A stretch of DNA of 64,000 nt, from assembly GCA_035373905.1 (NCBI GenBank), contig DAOSOK010000006.1, positions 114,189 through 178,188 of the forward strand, given 5' to 3'. The notes beneath the pieces were generated by a model that saw only the letters and a list, made by a program, of their open reading frames with translations, had not been told where the DNA came from and made no database searches. This document shows, piece after piece, positions 25,501 to 32,927 of the stretch (its first letter is position 1; each line of letters starts with the position of its first letter). A program made the position numbers and the translations under genes. The stretch comes from Candidatus Ozemobacteraceae bacterium. GTDB taxonomy: Bacteria; Muiribacteriota; Ozemobacteria; Ozemobacterales; Ozemobacteraceae.

Positions 25501-26211
25501 GAGCTGCGACAGGTCGAACAGGACGAGGTCGATCTCGAGGGTGCGGATCTCGGCGGCGAGCGCCTGGTAGCGGCGGGTCTTTTCGGCCTGCTCGGCGAGC
25601 GGCCCGAGCTGGTTCTGGATCTCGCCGACGATGTCCTGGAGGCGGGTGATGTTGGCCCGCGTGTGATCGAGCTTGGTGAGCGTGTTCGCCTTGCGGTGCT
25701 TGAACTTCGTGATGCCGGCGGCCTCTTCGATGAGGGCGCGCCGGGACTGGGTGCGCTGGAAGATGATGTCCTCGATGTCGCCCTGGCCGATGACCGAGTA
25801 GCCGTCCTTGCCGATGCCGGTATCCATCAGCATTTCCCTGACGTCGCCCAGCAGGGCGCGGGTGCCGTTCACGAGATAGTTGCTCTCGCCGGATTTGAAC
25901 AACTGCCGTCCGATGGTGACCTCGGAGAAATCGAGCGGCATCATCCGGTCTTCGTTGTCGAGAATGAGCTTCACCTGGGCAAACGCGGCCGACCGCAGGG
26001 TCGGGGAACCGGCGAAAATGACTTCGGCCATCTTGTTGCCGCGCAGGGCCTTCGCGCTCTGCTCGCCGAGAACCCATCGGATGGCGTCGCACACGTTGCT
26101 CTTGCCCGACCCGTTGGGGCCGATGATTGCGGTGATGCCGGGCTGGAAATCGAAGACCGTCTTGCGGCCGAACGATTTGAATCCCATGATTTCGAGGGAT
26201 TTCAGATGCAT
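22531..26211 (-). CDS. smc: Chromosome segregation protein SMC
   Basis: The SMC ATPase compacts and segregates the chromosome with ScpA and ScpB. The 1226-residue protein has Walker A GPNGSGKS at 31-38, long coiled coils, a hinge near residues 510-660 (YEMAFETALGGSIQDIVT; SSGAMTGG), and the C-terminal head with signature LFSGGEKAM and Walker B FCILDEIEASLDEAN. ATG 26211 has AGGAG upstream. Two AT-rich islets (22854-22880 and 24363-24393) interrupt otherwise GC-rich codons. The long open frame on the opposite strand is a codon-bias shadow. Confidence 0.97.
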   Translation of the reverse strand: MHLKSLEIMGFKSFGRKTVFDFQPGITAIIGPNGSGKSNVCDAIRWVLGEQSAKALRGNKMAEVIFAGSPTLRSAAFAQVKLILDNEDRMMPLDFSEVTIGRQLFKSGESNYLVNGTRALLGDVREMLMDTGIGKDGYSVIGQGDIEDIIFQRTQSRRALIEEAAGITKFKHRKANTLTKLDHTRANITRLQDIVGEIQNQLGPLAEQAEKTRRYQALAAEIRTLEIDLVLFDLSQLYGDAENVDSMRRGLIAKVAEIEKFLEEIDSRKSGVRAKVQEFETQLQARQNESREVVLTIDGIRERMAVLKEEARGHEARRQAITEEVAQIEKNLADGGQEIADAEGRLRDEEAAEIAVAGRMAEIDANLSKVQDELDAHLKSVSQDRESSYKIAGEMVARKNTINSANSQIQILERQLEKGAGDVTTLNVALEKLNGEKANIEKELKAMEATITDEGTRLSDDQSHANRLDKDLRRAEEELVSTVDQFKVLTAKRNILEDLKNRSDGGIHRGVREALALKDRELPGICGMVGDLITVPKGYEMAFETALGGSIQDIVTRDAETAQRAIAILKERKAGRATFLPIDMIQAPSRVEQTRAKGCLGVALDLVQYDAKYYSIMNFLLGRILVFENLDDAVAYSRTTRNFNRIVTLDGDIVRSSGAMTGGAEGQKTAGLLARKRELEEAEEKLKSLAAAEKKLTGLVTRLRSERGSLGQVIRQREESLNRTRQSMEFFQKRLVVVEGDLSTRRAEFDSLDVNRREIQKELDRVRQMQATAQQELVTLESQNTELTARLQEMSGRETAIQTRLTSLRGLLNDEKLAQAQIVERKKALKREIEAAAKRRREAQERRDRATAEIEQLENARKEAERGIAGFQNEIQALEAKKAGIEKAYEALQVEYRACAKELETLDHTWQSRSKIADSTRAKLGELDVKLAEIKTHISNKESILRAEYDFDVAQIGTQLRKYESRADLAEQIAARRSEQQMLEPVNPLAIEEYEKTKERFEFLTGQIRDMTDAAASLEQVIAEIEKISSERFLETFGQIDNAFGEIFRVVFPGGSARLKLTTPETPLESNVEIVCQLPDKKLSTIELFSGGEKAMISIALLFSILQVKPPAFCILDEIEASLDEANVRRFTRLLRSFADKTQFFIITHNKETMQAVDVIYGIALEKSGTSRQISIRLEDQEKIREFTARKGGSVTERLKAAVAAERAQATGVDAGQFSQPRESAS

Positions 26212-26337
26212 GGTCTCTCCTGCGTCCTTCGGGAAAGCTCATTCCACCGGGGGAATGTCCGGCAAAAGCCGGTCAGTAAAAGTACCATATCCGGCCGGAA
26301 AATGACAGTCCCCAGAGGGTAAGTAGATGACGTCTTG

Positions 26338-27453
26338 TCAGGGAAGGCGTGTTCCGAGCATCGACCAGGTCGTCTGGTGGGTGTTTTCCAGCGTTCTGAT
26401 CTCGATTTTTCCCGCGGCAGCCATGGAGACGATCTCGTCCCGGCGGAAATGATAGGAAACCGGCGCATGGAGCAGGTCGAAGCAGGCCGTCCAGATGAAC
26501 TTCAGGTTACATTCCGACCAGAATATCATGTGCTCGTTCAGAGGAATGCGCCTTGCCATCTTTTCATCGTACCGACGCAGCGGGAGATACACGAAATGGA
26601 TGCAGAAGAAGATGACCAGGGCGGGGATGCAGGCCAGAAATCTCAGGAGGACGAGCGGAAGCCTGTGAAGAACCGACTTGAGCGGCTCGACCAGCCCGGT
26701 CATCAGGAAATTGTTTTCGTGACTGTATGCGCAGACACCCGCAAGCCCGCCAGGTTTCAGAACCCCGGCCAGAACGGAAAAGGCCTGCCGATGGTCGATG
26801 ATGTGCTGCAGCGCGTGGTCGCAGATCGATATGTCTGCGATGCCTTCCCTGAGCGGGTTTTTGAGCATGTCGCAACGCAGGAGAAGAAGGTTCGCGTCGG
26901 GACCGAAGAGATCACGAATCCGGTAGATTTCGTCGCCGATCTCGACCACGACGATCAACGCCGGCGAGTAGCGGGCGACGTGATAGGCCTCGCGGCCGTT
27001 TCCCCCGCACCAGATGACGACGTTCCGGTCGCGATACTCCTCCGGCCGGATCGGAATGAACTCACGGAAGCATTTTTCCCCGCAGAACCCTTTTCCGTCG
27101 AAATCTTCGGCAGACCAGCCGAGAACCTGATTCCATTGATAACTCCAGTTTTCGACGGTTCTGACCAGCGTCTCGTTTCCCGGAGAGCCGGTTCCCGCAC
27201 CGGCAGACGAGCGTCTGCAACCGGTCTTGGCGATGCTCCGGCGTTCGGCCGGGGTGAGCAGCGCCTCCATCATGTCGGGATCGAGGAAGACGCAGACCCC
27301 GTCGACGATCGGGAACTCCGCCCCGCATTGTCCGCACGCAATGGAACCATGAATGATTTCATCACCGGATTCGGTCGCGGCCAGGCCGGAAGCGATCCCG
27401 AGATCGCCTCCGCAGCGGATGCACCGCAGGAGAGGGAGGTGGATGTTCTTCAC
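26338..27453 (-). CDS. SAM-dependent methyltransferase with Trm112-like zinc ribbon
   Basis: A 371-residue protein. The N-terminus has a zinc-ribbon pattern (RCIRCGGDL and ACGQCGAEFPI with PIVDGV), as in Trm112-like leaders of many methyltransferases. A class I methyltransferase core follows: motif I VVIWCGGNGREAYH, then ISICDHALQHIIDH and VLKPGGLAGVCAYSHEN. A hydrophobic segment (LLRFLACIPALVIFFCI) suggests membrane association, as in quinone or lipid methyltransferase relatives. The substrate is unknown. It is separated from smc by 126 bases and divergent from the PLD gene. Confidence 0.75.
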   Translation of the reverse strand: MKNIHLPLLRCIRCGGDLGIASGLAATESGDEIIHGSIACGQCGAEFPIVDGVCVFLDPDMMEALLTPAERRSIAKTGCRRSSAGAGTGSPGNETLVRTVENWSYQWNQVLGWSAEDFDGKGFCGEKCFREFIPIRPEEYRDRNVVIWCGGNGREAYHVARYSPALIVVVEIGDEIYRIRDLFGPDANLLLLRCDMLKNPLREGIADISICDHALQHIIDHRQAFSVLAGVLKPGGLAGVCAYSHENNFLMTGLVEPLKSVLHRLPLVLLRFLACIPALVIFFCIHFVYLPLRRYDEKMARRIPLNEHMIFWSECNLKFIWTACFDLLHAPVSYHFRRDEIVSMAAAGKIEIRTLENTHQTTWSMLGTRLP

Positions 27454-27546
27454 CGGTTGCGTTCCATGCGAGCCTCAGGGTACCAGCGTTTCCGGGCAAA
27501 GTTCAACCGTCAATGCGGGAAATCTTTTTCAAACGCGCATCATTAC

Positions 27547-27575
27547 TTGACGAAACCGTCGTTTTCGTGGAGAAT
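27547..27575 (+). promoter_or_regulatory. Possible promoter of the phospholipase D gene
   Basis: TTGACG is followed after 17 bases by GAGAAT, about 50 bases before the ATG at 27626, in the divergent gap. The -35 is good and the -10 weak. Confidence 0.4.
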
Positions 27576-27625
27576 TTAAGAATATTCCTCGTATCCGTAC
27601 GATTTTTCCCTCAAGGAGGGCCTCG

Positions 27626-29155
27626 ATGAAGCGCTTCAATACGAGTGTGGTCCGCGGAATCGCCCTTGCGTTCCTCGCCGTGATCGTCGTCACCGCGTGG
27701 CTTGGCGCCGGCAACCCCACCCTGGCTCCGAACGAAGACCTGAAATCGGCGTTCGACTCGATCTCCGTTCCCAAGGGCGACATCAGCACGCGCGTCCGGC
27801 TGATCTGGAAGAACGACGACGCTCTGTATGCCCGCTGGAAGATGATCGAGAGCGCGAAGGAGACGATCGACTGCACGTATTTCATCGTCGACAAGGACAT
27901 CTTCGGCCAAGCGTTCCTCGGCCTGCTCGCAAAAAAGGCCCGCGAGGGCGTCCGGGTGCGCCTGATGATCGACGGGCGAATTTATAGATCAGGCTATATG
28001 AAGGGGATGCCCGACCGTTTCGAGGAGCTCGCGGCCGTTCCCAATGTCGAGATCAAGCAGTTCAACTCGATCGGCAAGTCGCTTCTGGCCATGTTCGAAG
28101 ACTTCCGCGCGGCGTTCGCCAGCAACCATGACAAGATCATCATCGTCGACGGCAAGACCTCGATCATCGGCGGCCGGAACATCGGCCCGGACTACTTCGT
28201 CGGGAAAGGCGAATACGGCATCGTGTACCGCGACACCGACGTGCTGATGAGCGGCGAGCACGTGGCCGGCCAGCTCAAGAAGGCGTTCGAGGACGAGTGG
28301 AGCTGCCTGAAGAACTCGGTCGTGAAGCCCGACACGTTCAACTGGAAAGACCAGTCGGCCCGGCTCGACCTGGCGAACATGGCGCTGCGCCGGTTCATGC
28401 TCGGCCAAGGCCTGTATGACGCATCGAAGATCAAGCTGTCCGGCAAGCTGCCCGAGGCGCTGAAAGAATTCAACGAAGAGCTTTCCAAATACAAGAACCT
28501 CTCAAGCTACGCATCGTTCCAGCTGTTCCGGGGCGAACGCCCGAAGCCCGTCAAGATCCTCGACAAGCACTCCCGCCTCGGCGCCCTGAACGGCATTACC
28601 CCCACTCTGGTCAAGTTCATCGACTGCAGCAAAAACGAGATCATCATCCAGAACCCCTATCTGGTTCTCACCGCCGAGGCCGAAGCGGCCCTCAAGCGCG
28701 CGTCGGCGCGCGGCGTGAAGATCATCATGCACACCAACAGCGGCGGCTCGACCGACTCACTGTTTCCCCAGGCGTTCCTGATGTCCGACTGGAAGAAGAT
28801 GCTCCAGGAGATGCCGACCTGCCGTCTGCTGGTCGCCCCGTCCATCAACGAGCGGCTTCATTCGAAAGTGTTCGTGTTCGACCGGCAGATCGCCGTCGTG
28901 GGCTCCTACAACATGGATGCTCTCAGCGAGCAGATCAACTCGGAAGTCGTCGCCGCCATCTGCGATCCGCAGTTTGCGACGATGACCGCTCTGCGCCTCT
29001 TCGACGACATGAAGGTGACCGTCGAATACAAGATCACCGTCGACAAGGACGGTAACGTGACCAAGGCCTACGGCCCCGAAGATCACTGCTCCAAGGAAAT
29101 CGTCAAGAAGATGAACTTCCTGCGCAAGCTGACCTGGCTGCGCCCCGTGATCTGA
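27626..29155 (+). CDS. Phospholipase D/cardiolipin synthase-family protein
   Basis: A 509-residue protein with an N-terminal signal or anchor (GIALAFLAVIVVTAWLG) and two HKD catalytic motifs: His168-x-Lys170-x4-Asp175 in NHDKIIIVDG, and His412-x-Lys414-x4-Asp419 in LHSKVFVFD. Both are followed by the expected G-rich turns (GGRNIG; GSYNMD). This is the layout of periplasmic PLD or cardiolipin-synthase-like enzymes acting on phosphodiesters. The spacer between the halves is long (~237 residues). AAGGAGG lies before the ATG, and a strong terminator follows. Confidence 0.85.
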   Translation: MKRFNTSVVRGIALAFLAVIVVTAWLGAGNPTLAPNEDLKSAFDSISVPKGDISTRVRLIWKNDDALYARWKMIESAKETIDCTYFIVDKDIFGQAFLGLLAKKAREGVRVRLMIDGRIYRSGYMKGMPDRFEELAAVPNVEIKQFNSIGKSLLAMFEDFRAAFASNHDKIIIVDGKTSIIGGRNIGPDYFVGKGEYGIVYRDTDVLMSGEHVAGQLKKAFEDEWSCLKNSVVKPDTFNWKDQSARLDLANMALRRFMLGQGLYDASKIKLSGKLPEALKEFNEELSKYKNLSSYASFQLFRGERPKPVKILDKHSRLGALNGITPTLVKFIDCSKNEIIIQNPYLVLTAEAEAALKRASARGVKIIMHTNSGGSTDSLFPQAFLMSDWKKMLQEMPTCRLLVAPSINERLHSKVFVFDRQIAVVGSYNMDALSEQINSEVVAAICDPQFATMTALRLFDDMKVTVEYKITVDKDGNVTKAYGPEDHCSKEIVKKMNFLRKLTWLRPVI

Positions 29156-29170
29156 CCTGCAGTTCAAGCT

Positions 29171-29206
29171 CAACTCCCCCGGGTATCCCCCGGGGGAGTT
29201 GTATTT
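29171..29206 (+). terminator. Intrinsic terminator after the phospholipase D gene
   Basis: A 12-bp stem CAACTCCCCCGG/CCGGGGGAGTTG with a seven-base loop, followed by TATTTT, starts 15 bases after the stop codon. Confidence 0.85.
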
Positions 29207-29226
29207 TCGTATCTATTTGCACGTAG

Positions 29227-29247
29227 AGGCGGGTTTGAAACCCGCCC
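29227..29247. repeat. Perfect palindrome GGCGGGTTT-G-AAACCCGCC
   Basis: A near-perfect inverted repeat (9-bp arms, one central base) between the PLD terminator and the convergent membrane-protein gene. It has the look of a short dispersed palindromic element; only one copy is seen here. Confidence 0.5.
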
Positions 29248-29276
29248 CTGCAGTTGCCCTGATGTCTACCGGGGAG

Positions 29277-30575
29277 TCACGGAGTTGGGGCGCGTTCAGC
29301 CGCCATCGTGTCGGAGGCGACCTCCTCCTCTTCTTCCCGAATCAGCTCGAGAGCGCCGTTTCGTTCGATGATGCGGAGGCGGGGGATGTGCGGCAGGGCC
29401 GTGATGTCGTCCGGCTTCATGTTCAGAAGGCCTTTCCACATCAACTCTCCGAGATCGTGCGCCGCGATGGCGCGGCTCTTGATGCGTCCCTGGAGGAGGG
29501 CTTCGACTTCCGCTCCGAGTTCGCCGCGGACGGTCGGATTGATGGAGAATCCTGAAGGGTTCAGGAACAGGAACAAGTGAATCAGGACGACGAGGATCAC
29601 CGTTCCCGCGAGCCGGGTGTTCAGGGACAGAGGTTCGATGTCGCCCAGGGCCTTCAGAAGCAGGACGACGCCGGTGACGACGAACAACGGCATGCCGCCC
29701 GGGTTCGCCAGCGCCAGCAGTCCGGTGAAGGCGTAGAAGATGACGATCGGGAAGTTTTCCTCGTCGATCCGGGAAAGGGCCATGAGATTGGGAATCAGGA
29801 AGATGCCGGCGATGAGGCTCATCAACTGCTGGTCGTCGGGATTGGGAAACAGGGTCGAGAGAGGCATGTCGCCGGAAACGGCGCTGGCGGCGCCCTCGGG
29901 GAAGCAGAGGATCCCGATGAGGGCACTGAGGATCAGCGTCAGACGGTAATCCGACCTGAACAGCGCGTAGGACGTGACAAGGGCGACCAGCACCCAGCTG
30001 TTGAGCCCGAGGGCGCTCGCCGCGGCCGTAATCGGGATCAGCATCACCCCGAACTTTTCCTTCAGCGCGTCGGAATCGAGGAGGGCGAGGAGCCCGACGG
30101 TGAAGATCATCTGCAGCAAGGCCCTCAGCCCGAGCAGGGGCTGCATGGCGAAAGAAAATATTCCTAAGGTTATTAAACCTGGCAATATTTCACGCCCCCT
30201 GAAGATCCAGTTCAGCAGGAGGCACCCCAGGGCGAAAAACAGGAGGTGGCAAAGCGTCTTGAGTCCCGCCAGCGACGCGGCGGACTGGGCGATTCCGAGC
30301 GCGATCGTCTCGGGGAGGAGCGCCCAGTTGATGTTCAGGTCGAACTCGCGCGCGAAGAGGAGGTCCCAGTAAGTGCCCGAGGAGAACGGGCAGGATCGGG
30401 TGTAGAAAAAGAGCACCGTCATCGTCGCCAGCAGGGCGAAGATGCGCTCCCAATCCCACGGCGGGGCTTCGTCCGGCTCGTCCGTCGCGACGGGAAACGT
30501 CATGGGAACTGCGGCGCGCGCCGCCTCTGGCGGTTCCGCGGCGGGGCTGGAACGGAGTTCTGCGTCTTTTTCCAC
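29277..30575 (-). CDS. Polytopic membrane protein of unknown function
   Basis: A 432-residue protein with a disordered acidic N-terminus (~45 residues), then about ten predicted membrane helices (for example IFALLATMTVLFFYT, LCHLLFFALGCLLLNW, LTLILSALIGILCF) and a charged cytoplasmic tail with the acidic run REEEEEVAS. RSCPFSSGTYWDLLFARE after the first helix and the general layout recall glycosyltransferase-like or O-antigen-type membrane proteins, but no catalytic motif is certain. The GTG start has AGGAGGG seven bases upstream. It follows the hydroxylase gene by 27 bases. Confidence 0.6.
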   Translation of the reverse strand: MEKDAELRSSPAAEPPEAARAAVPMTFPVATDEPDEAPPWDWERIFALLATMTVLFFYTRSCPFSSGTYWDLLFAREFDLNINWALLPETIALGIAQSAASLAGLKTLCHLLFFALGCLLLNWIFRGREILPGLITLGIFSFAMQPLLGLRALLQMIFTVGLLALLDSDALKEKFGVMLIPITAAASALGLNSWVLVALVTSYALFRSDYRLTLILSALIGILCFPEGAASAVSGDMPLSTLFPNPDDQQLMSLIAGIFLIPNLMALSRIDEENFPIVIFYAFTGLLALANPGGMPLFVVTGVVLLLKALGDIEPLSLNTRLAGTVILVVLIHLFLFLNPSGFSINPTVRGELGAEVEALLQGRIKSRAIAAHDLGELMWKGLLNMKPDDITALPHIPRLRIIERNGALELIREEEEEVASDTMAAERAPTP

Positions 30576-30602
30576 GCTTCGTCCCTCCTCAGGGGTTCCT
30601 GA

Positions 30603-32867
30603 TCAGCAGTCGACCAGCTTTTCCGGCTTGATCGGCATGACGCGGATGCGCCGGCCGGTGGCGTTGTAGACCGCGTTGGCGACCGCCGGCGCGATGCCCA
30701 TCAGGGGCACTTCGCCGAATCCCTTGGCACCATAGGGGCCTTCGCTGTAGCCGTGCTCGACGATGATCGGGTCGATCTCGGGCGCGTCCTCGGTCGTCGG
30801 CAGAATGTAGGTCGCGAAGGCATTGTTCAGCATGCGCCCCTGGGGATCGTGCCGAATCTCCTCCATGGTCGCGTATCCAACGCCCTGGAGAGTCCCGCCT
30901 TCGATCTGGCCCTCAACCTGCTGGGGATTGATGGCTTTGCCCATGTCGTGGGCCGACGTGATCTTCAACACGCGGAGTTCGCCGGTTTCCATGTCGACCT
31001 CGACCTCAGCGACGTTCGTGGCGTAGCTATAGGTGAAGTAGGCGTTTCCCTGGCCGGTCTCCCTGTCGAAGGTCGAGTCGGGGGCGATATACCAGCCGAA
31101 GGCGCTTGGCTGAAGCCTGCGCAGATACATTTCCTTGACAACGTCGGGATACGCGACCTTTTTCCCCTGCGGGGCAGCCTTGATGAACGCAACGCCATCC
31201 ACCAGGTCGACCTCGTCGGGCTTCGCCCCGAGCAAGCCGGCGGCCGATTCGAGGAGGCGGGGTCTCAATTCCTTCGCCGCCGCCGCCAGGGCGTTTCCGG
31301 ACATGAAGGTCGTTCGGCTCGCGACGGTTGGGCCGGAGTCGGGAACGAAGCCGGTATCGGTCTCGACCAGGAACACCTTGTCAAAGGGGATGCCGAGCGC
31401 ATCGGCGGCGATCTGGGGAAGGATCGTGCGGGCCCCCTGCCCCATCTCGGTGTTGCCGACGGCGCACTGGACCGTGCCGTCCTTCATGATGATCATGCTC
31501 GCGCCGGCGCGGTCGAGATGCTTGCCGCCAGCCCCGAGGCCGACGCCGTAATATACGGTCGAAATACCGATGCCGCGGCGAACGTTGCCGCTGCGGGCGG
31601 AAGGATGCTGCCATTTTTTGGTCCAGTCGGACTTCGCGACGGCTTTGTCGATCGTCTCGGAAAGACCGCACGACTGGTCGATCACCTGGCCGGTGACGGT
31701 CTTCGCTCCGAGTTTCAGGCCGTTGCGCCGCCGGATCTCGACGGGGTCGATCTTCAGCTCGTCGGCGATCTCGTCGATGAGGGTTTCGCCCGCGAAGATG
31801 ACCTGCGGCGAGCCGAAGCCGCGGTAGGCGCCGCACGGCACCTTGTTGGTCGCCATCGCGAAAGACTGGATGAGGACGTTGTCGCAGACGTACGGCCCGA
31901 GGGCGTGGACCGTTCCGCGCCAGAGGACGATCGGGCTGAGCGTCGCGAAGGCGCCGCCGTCGACGTAGTATTTTATATCTGCAGCAATAATCTTCCCGTC
32001 GGCGTCGGTGCCGACTTTCATCTGGATCAGTGCCGGATGGCGTTTGGAACTTGCGATGATATCTTCTTCGCGCTTGTAGACGAGTTTCACAGGCCGTTCG
32101 AGCAACTGCGCGATCATCGCGGCGTGTCCGGCGAGGATCGAGGGAAAATCCTCCTTGCCGCCGAAGCCGCCGCCGGTCGTGGTCTGGACGATGCGCACCT
32201 TGTTTCGCTGACAGCCGAGGATGTCGGACACGGCGTCATGGACGTAGAAGGGGCATTGCATCGACCCGTAGACGGTCATCGATCCCTCGATGCCGGGCAC
32301 CGCGATCATGCCCTGGGTCTCGAGGTAGGCGTGCTCCTGGTAGGGGGTTTCGTATTCGCGTTCGAAGATGCGGGTCGCCTTCGCGAAGGCGGCGTCGAGG
32401 TCGCCGTGTCTGATGACGTATCTGCTGAAAATATTGTCTGTTTTATACAGCCGCGGCGCGGACGGCTCGAGCGACTCGCGTATCGAGAGGATCGGCTTGA
32501 GGGGCTCGATGTCGAGTTTCACCGCCTCAGCGGCGGCATATGCCTGCTCCGGCGTATCGGCAGCGACGAGGGCGACCGGCTCGCCGTGGAACTTCACGAA
32601 CTCGGAAGCGAGGAACGGCTGGTCGTCGAGAACAAGGGGGTTCACATTCCGGCCGGGAATGTCGGCGACCGTGAAGACCCGGTGAACGCCGGGCATGGCG
32701 AGCGCCTTCGACGCGTCGATTCCCTTCAGCCTGCCGTAGGCAACGGGAGAGCGGACCGTGGCGGCATGGAGCATGCCGGGAAATGAATAGTCATCAATAT
32801 ATTTTGCTTTTCCGTTGACCTTATCCCAGGCGTCTTTCCGCGGAAGCGATAAACCGACGGCAGGCAT
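30603..32867 (-). CDS. Molybdenum hydroxylase large subunit (xanthine dehydrogenase family)
   Basis: A 754-residue molybdopterin-cytosine-dinucleotide-binding subunit of the xanthine dehydrogenase/CO dehydrogenase superfamily. Seen are TTGGGFGGKED, AYRGFGSPQ, the cofactor loop GNTEMGQGARTILPQIA and GAKGFGEVPLMG, whose Glu is the catalytic base. AYRGFG lacks the Cys of true CO dehydrogenase (AYRCSFR), so it is not CoxL. No FAD or 2Fe-2S subunit gene lies next to it, and none of its flanking genes is a cofactor maturation gene. AGGAGGT precedes the ATG. The substrate is unknown, probably a heteroaromatic ring or aldehyde. Confidence 0.88.
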   Translation of the reverse strand: MPAVGLSLPRKDAWDKVNGKAKYIDDYSFPGMLHAATVRSPVAYGRLKGIDASKALAMPGVHRVFTVADIPGRNVNPLVLDDQPFLASEFVKFHGEPVALVAADTPEQAYAAAEAVKLDIEPLKPILSIRESLEPSAPRLYKTDNIFSRYVIRHGDLDAAFAKATRIFEREYETPYQEHAYLETQGMIAVPGIEGSMTVYGSMQCPFYVHDAVSDILGCQRNKVRIVQTTTGGGFGGKEDFPSILAGHAAMIAQLLERPVKLVYKREEDIIASSKRHPALIQMKVGTDADGKIIAADIKYYVDGGAFATLSPIVLWRGTVHALGPYVCDNVLIQSFAMATNKVPCGAYRGFGSPQVIFAGETLIDEIADELKIDPVEIRRRNGLKLGAKTVTGQVIDQSCGLSETIDKAVAKSDWTKKWQHPSARSGNVRRGIGISTVYYGVGLGAGGKHLDRAGASMIIMKDGTVQCAVGNTEMGQGARTILPQIAADALGIPFDKVFLVETDTGFVPDSGPTVASRTTFMSGNALAAAAKELRPRLLESAAGLLGAKPDEVDLVDGVAFIKAAPQGKKVAYPDVVKEMYLRRLQPSAFGWYIAPDSTFDRETGQGNAYFTYSYATNVAEVEVDMETGELRVLKITSAHDMGKAINPQQVEGQIEGGTLQGVGYATMEEIRHDPQGRMLNNAFATYILPTTEDAPEIDPIIVEHGYSEGPYGAKGFGEVPLMGIAPAVANAVYNATGRRIRVMPIKPEKLVDC

Positions 32868-32927
32868 GAGGGACCTCCTCGGGGCAGTTGGAATTGGAAC
32901 GAATGGTTCGCCATGAGTGTATCACGG

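Noticed and set aside
22765..26322. Very long open frame (over 1100 codons) on the plus strand across smc
   Set aside because: It is antisense to a complete SMC with all motifs and lacks any domain signal; GC-rich codon use keeps this frame free of stops.
30753..32786. Long plus-strand open frame over the molybdenum hydroxylase
   Set aside because: Low-complexity Asp/Gly/Val/Arg-rich translation with no start signal; the minus-strand gene is clearly the real one.
30603..32867. Carbon monoxide dehydrogenase large subunit (CoxL)
   Set aside because: The AYRCSFR loop that carries the copper-binding Cys is replaced by AYRGFG, and no coxM or coxS neighbours are present.
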